This document shows, in pieces, positions 16,548 to 25,004 of a stretch of DNA of 33,004 nucleotides. The DNA is from Bythopirellula polymerisocia (GTDB lineage: Bacteria > Planctomycetota > Planctomycetia > Pirellulales > Lacipirellulaceae). The notes under the pieces are model-generated. The model ran no database searches. It was not told the origin of the DNA and saw nothing but the letters and a program-made list of their open reading frames with translations. Numbering within the stretch: the first letter of the stretch is position 1; each line of letters starts with the position of its first letter. Both the position numbers and the translations under genes were made by a program. Location of the stretch: positions 1-33,004 of the forward strand of contig NZ_SJPS01000016.1 in assembly GCF_007860015.1 (NCBI RefSeq). Direction: 5' to 3'.

Positions 16548-17569
16548 AGCTTCTCGCTATGATCGGATTTTCTGGTGTCATTGCTAGCGACTGGTGGACT
16601 CTCTTTGGTCTTCGCAAGCGCGAGACGTACTTCCTTGAGAAATGACTTTGTTCGAACCTCGGGATCATAAACCTCATTTTTTAGATAAAGTGTTTCAATA
16701 GGAATATATCCTCGATAGCCACTGTCTTGGATAATTTGGAATAGCTTTACTAAGTCAACTCTCGTATCGCTTTCCTGGCCATAGAGCTTCTCCTTTATCT
16801 GAAAATTTACGGCATAAGGAAGTACCGTTTCGATTTCGGCATAGGGATCTGCAGAGAGAAAACATCCCGTATCAACGATAAGGCCACACCATGGTGAGTC
16901 GACCAATTGCAGCAATTTGATCATTTGGTCTGTAGTCTTGAGAAAGTACGTGTGATGTTGCACTCCCACAATCACTCCATACTTCTCGCCGTGATCGGCA
17001 CATTCGCGAATGTCGTCGGCCATCCACGAAGCTACTTCATCCCACGAATAGCCTTCAGGCTTGCCAGATCTTTGGTTGGTTGCGAACACCCGAATTACAG
17101 GCGCGCCAAGTTTGGCGGATACTTCGATCCACTCTTTGATGTGTTGCACATCTTTGGCTCGGGCTGCTTTATCAGGAGTACAGAAATCGTTTCGTATCCC
17201 AGTACCGCTTATGTCCAGTCCAAGTTGGAAGGCCCGTCGTTTGAAATCATTGATGAATTTATCAGTTGGTACCGCAGGATATCCAGGGAAGAAATATCCA
17301 GTCGGATCTACCGCATCGAAGTCTTGCTCGGCGCAAAAGTCAAGCATGTCGAAAAGAGTCATACCTGGGCCACGACCTTTAATGTGGTCGTTTAAGGCTT
17401 TACTGAAAGAGTAAGCGTTGAGGCTGAGTTTCAGTTTGGACCCGCCAACTCGTTGAACGGTGCTTTGAGCAGACGCAACTTGGCTGGTTAGCCCGAATCC
17501 ACCCGCTGCTATCAGCGGCATGACAGACCAGCGACTAAGAAAGTCTCTGCGATTTGTAACATGTGGCAT
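16544..17569 (-). CDS. Tat-exported sugar phosphate isomerase/epimerase-like TIM barrel (paralog 1)
   Basis: ATG 17569 (TTGGAG upstream) gives 341 residues. A twin-arginine signal (RRDFLSRWSV) precedes an AP-endonuclease-2/xylose-isomerase-like barrel. Visible strand-end motifs are LNAYSFSKALNDH, FDAVDPTGYFFPGYP, GAPVIRVFA, VGVQHH, LIVDTG, NFQIKE and YIPIETL; the H, D and two E positions are the usual metal ligands. Relatives act as isomerases, epimerases or dehydratases on keto-sugars. It is the first gene of the minus-strand operon. A close paralog lies at 23486-24445. The open frame continues to 17680, but that lacks the Tat signal at the N-terminus. Confidence 0.88.
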   Translation of the reverse strand: MPHVTNRRDFLSRWSVMPLIAAGGFGLTSQVASAQSTVQRVGGSKLKLSLNAYSFSKALNDHIKGRGPGMTLFDMLDFCAEQDFDAVDPTGYFFPGYPAVPTDKFINDFKRRAFQLGLDISGTGIRNDFCTPDKAARAKDVQHIKEWIEVSAKLGAPVIRVFATNQRSGKPEGYSWDEVASWMADDIRECADHGEKYGVIVGVQHHTYFLKTTDQMIKLLQLVDSPWCGLIVDTGCFLSADPYAEIETVLPYAVNFQIKEKLYGQESDTRVDLVKLFQIIQDSGYRGYIPIETLYLKNEVYDPEVRTKSFLKEVRLALAKTKESPPVASNDTRKSDHSEKL

Positions 17570-17762
17570 ACTAGTCTTCTCCAAAAGCCAATGATAAACG
17601 TTTACTGTGACAGCCAGTCGGATGATCCGCCTCTTTGCCTCTCTTGATAAATAGCACTTCAAGCTCAATTTGGGACACATCGATGGATTAAATCCTCATG
17701 AGTCCGCCGCCTCTACCCAAGTGATTGCGTCTTAATTAAGGGGTACTGAGCTATTAAAGACC

Positions 17763-19874
17763 TTGATAGCATATATCCCGTTTCAACGATTCCCCTTTCA
17801 CTCAATCCCCCGGAAACCTGTGAAATATCCCTGCTGTATTTTCCATTCAATTGCCAGTGTGACACTCAGTTGTTTGCTGATTGTATCGGTTGCTTCTGCG
17901 GTATCTTACCCCAAGGTTGACCCAGAGAGTGTTTTTCCTGAAATCAAAATCTATGACAAACTCGGACGCCCTTATCGATCTGCAAGAGAAGATTGGGAAG
18001 GAGCAAGAAAACGGATTGAGCAGGACCCGCTCTGGGCACAATGGCTAAATCAGGAGCGCGCCACTGTTGATGCCTGGATGAAGCGGCATCGTGACCGAGT
18101 AACTTGGATAGCTGGCTGGTCGAACAATTTCGTAAGCCCCAAGGATGGCTCAAAGCTGACATGGATTGAGGCCATTCCTGGCGAAGAAGTGGACCATTTT
18201 TCGAGTCCTTCAGACCCTCACGTAGAAATCACTGATAAACTTATGGCTGCCTGGGTCCGTACTTGGCGCGAGCATCATGCCGAGATGATGGAGCGTGCGG
18301 CCAGGCTTTATCGATTGACCAACGAAGAAAAATACGCTGAGTGGGCAGCTGACCAACTCGATTTCTATGCCAACCATTATCTTGAATGGGAACCTCAGCG
18401 ACAGGGAGCGAGACTGTTTTGGCAATCACTCACTGAAGGGGTGAACCTCATTACCTACGCTCAAACGGTACGCTTGCTTGGCGAGTATGCAGGACCTTCA
18501 CGGAGGAAGATTTGGCACGATGATTTCTTCGTTCCCGAAGTGGCCGTGCTGAACGAAAATTTTCCCAAGATTCTCAACATTACCTGCTGGCTGCGCGGTG
18601 CTGCTGCACAGGTAGCATTAGTCTTCGACGACGATGCGATGTGGCAAGAAGCAATCAATGGACCTTTTGGAGTCCGGCAACAAGTTTCTGAGGGCATCAC
18701 CAGTGATTACCTCTGGTTTGAACAGTCATTGGGATACAATAGCTATGTTGTAACTGCCCTCACTTCGCTATTCGAAACAGCTGGATTATTCGGACGGGCC
18801 GACGAGTTAGCACTCGAAATGGCCACCGTAGAAAATCTGATGCTAGCGAGCACTTATTTACGATTTCCAACAGGGCAATTGCCGACCCCATCCGACACTA
18901 AGGGCCAACTGTTTGCCCCCGACAGAGAATTCATTGGGAGTCACTATCGCGTTTTCCCGACGACGATTGGCTTGGCAGACGTTCAAAAAGAACGTAACTG
19001 GGACACCTTGCTTGATCCACCCTCTCCGTTGACCAATAGCCAAGCAGAATTACCTGAGGTCACCAGCCGCAATTTTGAAACCTCTCGCATGGCTGTCCTA
19101 AAAAAAGGCCCTTGGCAGGTGTTCTTTCACTATGGCCAACCCCCCATCAAATCGCATCTCCAAGCGGAAGTGCTCAATTATTCGGCCTTTTATGGAGATG
19201 TGGACATCACCCATGACCCGGGAACGGTGGGATATGGTTCTCCACTTCACAAGTATTACTACACCCAGGGACTCAATCACAATGTGCCACTGGTCAACGG
19301 TGAGGGCCAACAGCAACCCCCCAAGGGTCGCAAGCCAGACCCATTCACTGAAACTCGGGCAGGGGAATTGATCGACTTTTCGATCAACCCACCCACAATA
19401 AACGCCGCCCACCCGGTTTATCGAACTGATGCTGCAGCTGAGAGAGAGTTGAGAATCGAAGGGGAGAGCCTCATTGATGTGACACAAATCGAAGTGCAGT
19501 CGAGTAAACCGCAGAAATTGGGCCTCGCGTTGCATGTCCAAGGATCTGTAAGACTGCCTGATTCCTTTCTTCCAGACCCTGATTTCTCTAACGACCGGCC
19601 TCCTGCATTTAGCTACTGGAAGAACGTCTCCACAGCAGAATATGAGAATGAAGCAAGCTTCGATGTAGATTTCAAAACGATCACAATGCGAATCACTTTC
19701 TCGGTCGCTTCTTCTGCCGGGCCGTCAACTTTTCGGGTCTGGCATGGTTCGTCTCCGGACATGCCACCCGGTCGACGCGAGGCATTTTACTTGGAAACAG
19801 CAGGAACCTCTGCGACGTTTACAACCCGGTTTGCACCGGTAGGCGATATTGCCACTACAGAGAGCGATCAATAA
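17763..19874 (+). CDS. Secreted heparinase/alginate-lyase-like polysaccharide lyase
   Basis: This is a protein of about 700 residues with a signal peptide (hydrophobic near 33-46). The N-terminal half is an alpha/alpha-toroid (alginate lyase-like: AAWVRTWREHHAEMMERAAR, NITCWLRGAAAQVALVF). The catalytic tyrosine region is near 322 (GYNSYVVTAL). The heparinase II/III domain begins near 455, with SHLQAEVLNYSAFYGDVDI and HDPGTVGYGSPLHKYYYTQG carrying the conserved histidine and GT-Y motif. Such enzymes cleave uronic-acid polysaccharides by beta-elimination. The exact substrate is unknown. The start is a TTG at 17763, or perhaps GTG 17820, which would still keep the signal peptide. It diverges from the TIM-barrel operon. 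Confidence 0.85.
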   Translation: MIAYIPFQRFPFHSIPRKPVKYPCCIFHSIASVTLSCLLIVSVASAVSYPKVDPESVFPEIKIYDKLGRPYRSAREDWEGARKRIEQDPLWAQWLNQERATVDAWMKRHRDRVTWIAGWSNNFVSPKDGSKLTWIEAIPGEEVDHFSSPSDPHVEITDKLMAAWVRTWREHHAEMMERAARLYRLTNEEKYAEWAADQLDFYANHYLEWEPQRQGARLFWQSLTEGVNLITYAQTVRLLGEYAGPSRRKIWHDDFFVPEVAVLNENFPKILNITCWLRGAAAQVALVFDDDAMWQEAINGPFGVRQQVSEGITSDYLWFEQSLGYNSYVVTALTSLFETAGLFGRADELALEMATVENLMLASTYLRFPTGQLPTPSDTKGQLFAPDREFIGSHYRVFPTTIGLADVQKERNWDTLLDPPSPLTNSQAELPEVTSRNFETSRMAVLKKGPWQVFFHYGQPPIKSHLQAEVLNYSAFYGDVDITHDPGTVGYGSPLHKYYYTQGLNHNVPLVNGEGQQQPPKGRKPDPFTETRAGELIDFSINPPTINAAHPVYRTDAAAERELRIEGESLIDVTQIEVQSSKPQKLGLALHVQGSVRLPDSFLPDPDFSNDRPPAFSYWKNVSTAEYENEASFDVDFKTITMRITFSVASSAGPSTFRVWHGSSPDMPPGRREAFYLETAGTSATFTTRFAPVGDIATTESDQ

Positions 19875-19877
19875 AGA

Positions 19878-19906
19878 ACGGCCGACTGCTCACTGCAGCC
19901 GGCCGT
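19878..19906. terminator. Hairpin between convergent genes
   Basis: ACGGCCG-a-CTGC (19878-19889) pairs with GCAG-c-CGGCCGT (19895-19906): eleven base pairs with one mismatch and a five-base loop. It lies just past the lyase stop and before the stop of the convergent PEP-CTERM gene, so it could end both transcripts. No run of T follows on either side, so it may act as an RNA-end stabiliser and not a classic intrinsic terminator. Confidence 0.55.
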
Positions 19907-19958
19907 CACTACTGCCCCAAAATCACGGAGCGTTTCCAAATTGCTGCCAATATGCTCG

Positions 19959-20774
19959 CTAGAAACCTTTTCTGCCTGCGACTCCACAAAGAGCCAATCC
20001 GGCTATCAATACTAAGCAACTAGGCTCAGGAATAGCTCTGCAGGTCAGGGCTTCCCCAAAAGAAGATGCTACACAGACGTTGTCAACAATCTGAGAGCCT
20101 GTGTAATCATTGCTTTGACGCAACGCAAAGGCCTCGATCAACGTGCCAGTGGCACCTCCCGCCGAATTCGTCAAATGTGGGCTCGTCTGATCTACGGGAT
20201 CCAGCCAGAGTTCAGCAACTCCGGTTTCAGCATTGTAGGACGTAACCACGGTATAATTGGTATCAAAGGAGAGTTCAGTGGGCCAGTGCGAGGCCCCATC
20301 GGCGATAGAAAGTCTGCTGCCTGAAGCGTTGAATCCTAGAATAAAATCACCACCCGCCGCTGGAGTGACAACACCTACACGAGCTCTAAAAGCGTTACCG
20401 CTATCCTTCAAATGAGCAAAATAGAGTCCGAAATCATCGGGATCAACTGTCTGACCACTAGGTAAGGAAAAATCGAAACGAGAGTAGGTAGTGGCTGTAG
20501 CTGATTGAACTGCGAATCCAGTGCTAGCATCTTCGCGACCTCCGCCAGCCTGTTGAAGCACCGCCGCTCCACTTGTGACCTGGATTGGACTGCTGCCTCC
20601 ACCACTATGGGCACCCCAAGCACTACCTGGACCAGGTGTCGGAGTTTGACCTACAAGATCTCCATCAGGATGAGAGAAATCTTCGTTTACAAGAATCGTT
20701 CCGCTTGCATCCATCGACAGAGCGACTGTCAATGCGCCAATAACAAGTGGCAAGAAAAGATTGCGTAAGAACAT
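19959..20774 (-). CDS. PEP-CTERM secreted protein (paralog 2)
   Basis: ATG 20774 (AAAGGGGAA upstream) gives 271 residues with a signal peptide (MFLRNLFLPLVIGALTVALS) and the same beta-rich core as the other two paralogs: NEDFSHPDGDLVGQTP, GGREDAST and LRQSNDYTGSQIVDN. It ends with IPEPSCLVLIAGLALCG and RKGF. It lacks the dockerin-like calcium segment found in paralogs 1 and 3. It is convergent with the polysaccharide lyase and follows paralog 3 by about 70 bp, so those two are probably co-transcribed. It is probably displayed at the envelope, as a binding or matrix protein. Confidence 0.85.
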   Translation of the reverse strand: MFLRNLFLPLVIGALTVALSMDASGTILVNEDFSHPDGDLVGQTPTPGPGSAWGAHSGGGSSPIQVTSGAAVLQQAGGGREDASTGFAVQSATATTYSRFDFSLPSGQTVDPDDFGLYFAHLKDSGNAFRARVGVVTPAAGGDFILGFNASGSRLSIADGASHWPTELSFDTNYTVVTSYNAETGVAELWLDPVDQTSPHLTNSAGGATGTLIEAFALRQSNDYTGSQIVDNVCVASSFGEALTCRAIPEPSCLVLIAGLALCGVAGRKGF

Positions 20775-20845
20775 CACAGTTCCCCTTTCAAGTTGCAAAA
20801 ATCAAAATCGTTAGCGAATTCCTATTCGTTGAGAAAAGAAACGCA

Positions 20846-21898
20846 TCAAATAAACCGTCGTCTCACATGAGACGAAAAAACGGCAAAACCAATCAATAGC
20901 GTTAAGGAAGTAGGTTCAGGGACAGAGGAGATAGATGGAGGTGGGCTCTGGCCAAATTGACGTTGCCACACCAAGAAATCAGCACCATCTACATCCATGT
21001 CGGAATCCGCATCCCCGAGCGATTTCGTTGCGGATCCATTCAATCCATAATTGCTTGACCATGTAGTCAAATCTGTAGCATCCACGAAAGTGTCTTCGTT
21101 AAAGTCAGCGGCTAGGAAGTTTGGAGCACCGCTTCCAGCGAGGGCTTCCTCAAATGTCGTGGCCACAACAAGGTTGTCAACGATCTGCGTCCCCTCATAA
21201 TCGTTGCTTTGACGCAATGCAAATCCTTCGATCATCGTGCCGAAGCTTCCCCCGGCTGTGTTAGCAATAAAAGCACTACTAACATCTACGGGATCTAACC
21301 ACAGCTTGCCTTCAGCCGTAACAGGATCGTATGAAATAACCGTACGATAGGTCGTATCAAAGGACAGATCGGAAGGCCAAGTAGAGCCTTCATTAAGCCT
21401 GCTCCCTGAGGCGTTAATCGCGAGTCCAAAATCGCCTCCAGCAGACGGTTGGACAATACCTGTACGAGCACGAAAACCGGTCGTGGGAAGACCAGAATAG
21501 AAGTGCGCAAAATAAAGGCCAAACTCATCCAGTATTTTCGGATCATTGAGATCTTGGCCGCTTGGTAATGTGAAGTCAAATCTCGCAAAGGTAGCGTCCG
21601 TGGCCGATTGCGCGCTGAATCCCGCGTTGACGTCTTCTCGTCCACCTGACCCAGACCCTTGGCTGAGAACTGCCGCCCCGCTACTAACTTGGATGGGAGT
21701 GCCGCCCAGATCATCATGGGCTGACCATGCATTGCCTGGCCCGGGCGAAGGGGTCTGACCAACGAGATTTCCGTCAGGATGAGAGAAGCGTTCTTCAACC
21801 AGGATGGCTGATTCTGAGATCGAAGTACCCAAGATCAACAAAGCAAATAGTGAGAAGGATGCTCTTAAAAAAAGAAACTTCGTTCGTTGAAAAATCAT
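20846..21898 (-). CDS. PEP-CTERM secreted protein with dockerin-like segment (paralog 3)
   Basis: The protein has 350 residues and AGGAGA nine bases before the ATG. It has a signal peptide (ASFSLFALLILGTSISESA), a beta-rich core shared with paralogs 1 and 2, then a calcium-loop pair (DFNEDTFVDATDLTTW and DADSDMDVDGADFLVWQ) typical of type I dockerin-like repeats in planctomycetes, and finally VPEPTSLTLLIGFAVF with RRR. True dockerins bind cohesins; none is seen in this window, so the segment may only be structural. It is the longest of the three paralogs. Confidence 0.85.
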   Translation of the reverse strand: MIFQRTKFLFLRASFSLFALLILGTSISESAILVEERFSHPDGNLVGQTPSPGPGNAWSAHDDLGGTPIQVSSGAAVLSQGSGSGGREDVNAGFSAQSATDATFARFDFTLPSGQDLNDPKILDEFGLYFAHFYSGLPTTGFRARTGIVQPSAGGDFGLAINASGSRLNEGSTWPSDLSFDTTYRTVISYDPVTAEGKLWLDPVDVSSAFIANTAGGSFGTMIEGFALRQSNDYEGTQIVDNLVVATTFEEALAGSGAPNFLAADFNEDTFVDATDLTTWSSNYGLNGSATKSLGDADSDMDVDGADFLVWQRQFGQSPPPSISSVPEPTSLTLLIGFAVFSSHVRRRFI

Positions 21899-22286
21899 TG
21901 GTGCTGTCTCCTACGCCCAATTAGGCACTTCAATAGCGAGAATTTTGAACTTGGAACCGAAGAGCTATAGTCGAAACTTCTAACAAGGCCTCCGGCGTGA
22001 GCGTGGCGCAAACGCCGAACCTACTACGAAGTAGTATAAACGCCAGCTAACTAGAGATAGCCAAATTGACACACTTTAGGACAAGAAAAGCAAATTTTGC
22101 AAATAGTTCGAGTAGCAGATAAGCTATTTTGAGCTGAAATTTGTCCTGGAATGGGGTAGGAGTGCTATTAAGTTCATAGCTCGATATGCCACTTTCCAGT
22201 CGTACGCCTGTCAACCTCCACCTATGCTCGGAGCGATGTTACACAGATCCAAGCAAGTGAAGCCAATAGTGAGTTACGGAGACAGT
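21899..22286. other. Divergent intergenic region
   Basis: No gene is supported between the divergent PEP-CTERM and DUF1559 genes. A short inverted repeat TACTA-CGAAG-TAGTA lies at about 22022-22036. No promoter with both boxes at good spacing is obvious. Confidence 0.4.
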
Positions 22287-23411
22287 ATGCTGCACTACCC
22301 ATGGTCAATTCTGCGTTCGAAAACCCATTCCAATGATGCAGATCGCATCTCGCTTTGCGGTTGGCTATCAAAGGAAAATCACAACCTATGCACTCGCCGA
22401 CATTCTGTGAACGCCAGGCTCCACCGTCTAGGCTTCACGCTTGTAGAGCTATTGGTTGTGATCGCTATTATTGGCGTCTTAGTGGCGTTGCTCTTGCCGG
22501 CAGTTCAAGCAGCACGTGAAGCTGCCCGTCGAACTCAATGCAAAAACAGTCTTAGACAAATTGCCATAGCGCTTCAGAATCATCATGACACTACAAAGAG
22601 ATTTCCTGCTGGTTGCAAACATGAGAATCCTACTCCACCATCAGTATCAAATGTATACGAGGGAAACTGGAATTGGAGTGCCATGCTACTGCCTTATGTT
22701 GAGCAGACTGCACTCTACGATCAAATTGGAATCACAGATACGGACTTAGCGACGGCACTAGACGATCCTAATAAGCTTACAGTAATGCAGACATCTCTCT
22801 CGGTATTTCTTTGCCCGACCACTGCTAGCCCTACCGTCAATGAAGAAAGAGATATTCGAAGTACAAGTGGTCAATACTATGGATTGGCGACTTCTGATTA
22901 TGTGGGAGTGAATAGCAGTAATGAATTGCGACGCTATAGGGGTGCCCCTGGCAGAGATGCCAACGGCATTTTCATGCTTGAGAAGGGAACACGGATTCGC
23001 GAGATCACCGACGGCACAAGTAACACTCTCATACTAGGTGAGAGAAGTTGGGAAACTGCCCTTCCGGGTAGCGAAGGGTTTGTATTGGGAAGGGCAGGTG
23101 TAGTTTTTGGAATTCGTGGCGTGCGTGATAATTCCGAAATCGGATTGGCAGACAGCATGGGTTGTGGAAAGTATGCCATGAACTATTCCAGTTCTAACCC
23201 TACCAAGTCGAATTCCTTCGCTAGAAGAGGGTTTTCTAGTCGCCACCCAGGAGGTGCAAACTTCGCATTTGCCGACGGGAGTGTCGACTTTATCTCAGAC
23301 TCCATCGACGGAGGTTTTGACTCCGACCAGACTGCAATTACGGATGAAGTTGATACACCTTGGGAATCCTTGCTAGGAATTAGTGACGGCGTGGTAACAG
23401 GCGACTATTGA
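22287..23411 (+). CDS. DUF1559-domain prepilin-like protein
   Basis: The type IV prepilin cleavage/methylation motif GFTLVELLVVIAIIG is followed by LLPAVQAAREAARRTQC, the hallmark of DUF1559 (H-X9-DG) proteins, which are expanded in planctomycetes. Further signatures are DGTSNTLILGERSW and, at the end, FADGSVDFISDSIDG. ATG 22287 (GGAG upstream) gives 374 residues, but it leaves an unusually long 45-residue leader before the motif; GTG 22407 would give the usual short one. The role is a pseudopilin-like surface or matrix protein. It is the first gene of the plus-strand series with the TIM barrel and sigma factor. Confidence 0.9.
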   Translation: MLHYPWSILRSKTHSNDADRISLCGWLSKENHNLCTRRHSVNARLHRLGFTLVELLVVIAIIGVLVALLLPAVQAAREAARRTQCKNSLRQIAIALQNHHDTTKRFPAGCKHENPTPPSVSNVYEGNWNWSAMLLPYVEQTALYDQIGITDTDLATALDDPNKLTVMQTSLSVFLCPTTASPTVNEERDIRSTSGQYYGLATSDYVGVNSSNELRRYRGAPGRDANGIFMLEKGTRIREITDGTSNTLILGERSWETALPGSEGFVLGRAGVVFGIRGVRDNSEIGLADSMGCGKYAMNYSSSNPTKSNSFARRGFSSRHPGGANFAFADGSVDFISDSIDGGFDSDQTAITDEVDTPWESLLGISDGVVTGDY

Positions 23412-23485
23412 GTATTTAACCCCTTATAACTTCCAATAGGCTTGGTTTTGAAAAGAGTCTCCTCCAGCGAAGGAAGCGCAACGTT

Positions 23486-24445
23486 ATGCCTGAGAAATCA
23501 AATCGTAGATTGTTCTTAAAAGGCTCAGCCCTGGTGCCTTTGAGTGTGGCTAGTGGAGCATTGCTAACAAGTATTCCAGCGGTCGCTGCAGCACCAATAG
23601 AACGAATCGGTGGAGCAAAATTAAAAATAAGCTTGAACGCCTACTCATTTAGCAAGGCTCTCAATGATCATATTCTAGGTCGCAAAAAAGGGCTGACATT
23701 AATGGAACTGCTCGATTTTTGTGCCGAGCATAACTTCGATGCGATTGATCCGACGGGCTACTTCTTTCCCGGTTATCCAGGGGTTCCAACTGACGAGTAC
23801 ATCAATAATTTCAAACGAAGAGCCTTTCAGCTTGGGCTGGACATCAGTGGCACTGGCGTCCGCAACGACTTCGCTACTCCTGACGAAGCCAGTCGTGCTG
23901 CGGACGTCCAACATGTTAAGGAATGGATCGAAGTCGCCGCCAGACTAGGTGCACCTGTCATTCGAGTGTTTGCAGGTCCGGAGCAAGAGGGGCATTCTTG
24001 GGATGACGTTTCTGAGTGGATGGCAGCAGATTTGAGACAATGTGCTGACTACGGTAAAAAGTTTGGGGTTCTGGTCGGCGTCCAAAATCATGGCGATATG
24101 CTCAAGACAGCCAAACAAACTCTTAGAATGGTAGAAATGGTCGATTCGGATTGGTTCGGGGTAATTGTCGATACTGGCTATTTTATGACGGATGACCCGT
24201 ACATCGATATTGCTGAAGTGACTCCGTATGCCGTTAATTTCCAGGTGAAAGAAAGTCCCTTCGGCAAAGAAAGCCCTATTCGAACTGATCTAGATCGGCT
24301 GGTTAGAATCGTTTGTGAGCAGGGCTACCGAGGTTACTTACCAATTGAGACGCTTTCCTTGCCAGGCAGGCCATACGACCCGTTTACGCTGGTGCCAAAG
24401 TTTCTGGCTGAGGTACGCGAGGCAGTTAGTAACACTAGATGTTAA
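23486..24445 (+). CDS. Tat-exported sugar phosphate isomerase/epimerase-like TIM barrel (paralog 2)
   Basis: The 319-residue protein has a twin-arginine signal (NRRLFLKGSA) and barrel motifs matching paralog 1 nearly residue for residue: LNAYSFSKALNDHI, DPTGYFFPGYPGVPTDE, FQLGLDISGTGVRNDF, VGVQNH (199-202), VIVDTG (226-231), NFQVKE and YLPIETL. Candidate metal ligands are H202, D229, E256 and E288. AAGGAAG lies upstream. It follows DUF1559 by 74 bp and precedes the sigma gene by 16 bp. In paralog 1 the second position of VGVQNH is VGVQHH, a small difference in the active site. Confidence 0.88.
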   Translation: MPEKSNRRLFLKGSALVPLSVASGALLTSIPAVAAAPIERIGGAKLKISLNAYSFSKALNDHILGRKKGLTLMELLDFCAEHNFDAIDPTGYFFPGYPGVPTDEYINNFKRRAFQLGLDISGTGVRNDFATPDEASRAADVQHVKEWIEVAARLGAPVIRVFAGPEQEGHSWDDVSEWMAADLRQCADYGKKFGVLVGVQNHGDMLKTAKQTLRMVEMVDSDWFGVIVDTGYFMTDDPYIDIAEVTPYAVNFQVKESPFGKESPIRTDLDRLVRIVCEQGYRGYLPIETLSLPGRPYDPFTLVPKFLAEVREAVSNTRC

Positions 24446-24461
24446 CTTTGGCCAGATAAGA

Positions 24462-25004
24462 ATGACTGACGATTCTAATACCGAGGGAGAAGACCGGAAA
24501 CGATTGGTGTCGCTGATTACTCAACACCAGAGACGGATTTTTTCATACATTTACACGATGGTTCCTCGCCGTCAGGAGGCAGAGGACCTACTGCAAGAAA
24601 CGAGCGTAGTGATCTGCGAAAAGTTTGATGACTTCACCGAAGGAACGGACTTTGTCGCATGGGCATGTCAGATCGCCTATTGGCGTGTACGTTATTCCCG
24701 ACAGAAGTACGCACGCTCAAAGGTTTTATTTAACCAAGAGGTCCTCGACGTGGTTGCCAAGACGGCAGAAGACATGACTGTTGAACTGGATGAGCGACAC
24801 ATTGCTCTATCGAATTGCCTTGAGAAGCTACATACCCGTGACAGAGAATTTATTATGACACGTTATGAACCAGGTGGCGGGGTCGAAGAGGCGGCTCGAA
24901 AGGCGGGTCGCTCGATTACGGCAGCCTACAAAGCGCTTACCCGAATTCGAAAGCTGCTCCTTGACTGTGTTACAGAACAGTTAGCCCGAGAAAGTGCGTC
25001 ATGA
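24462..25004 (+). CDS. ECF sigma factor, Rhodopirellula/Verrucomicrobium family
   Basis: The 180-residue protein has sigma region 2 at about 16-85 (HQRRIFSYIYTMVPRRQEAE, EDLLQETSVVICEKFDDF) and region 4 at about 115-168 (LEKLHTRDREFIMTRYEPGG, AARKAGRSITAAYKALTRIR). Members of this planctomycete/verrucomicrobial group are linked to membrane anti-sigma or FecR-like proteins, as here: the stop overlaps the ATG of the next gene by four bases (ATGA). I chose ATG 24462 because the longer open frame to 24315 runs inside the TIM-barrel gene. It probably directs transcription of this or neighbouring carbohydrate genes; the target promoters are not evident. Confidence 0.92.
   Translation: MTDDSNTEGEDRKRLVSLITQHQRRIFSYIYTMVPRRQEAEDLLQETSVVICEKFDDFTEGTDFVAWACQIAYWRVRYSRQKYARSKVLFNQEVLDVVAKTAEDMTVELDERHIALSNCLEKLHTRDREFIMTRYEPGGGVEEAARKAGRSITAAYKALTRIRKLLLDCVTEQLARESAS

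Noticed and set aside
24315..24461. Longer N-terminus for the ECF sigma factor
   Set aside because: The extra residues are translated out of frame inside the TIM-barrel gene; ATG 24462 gives a normal ECF length.
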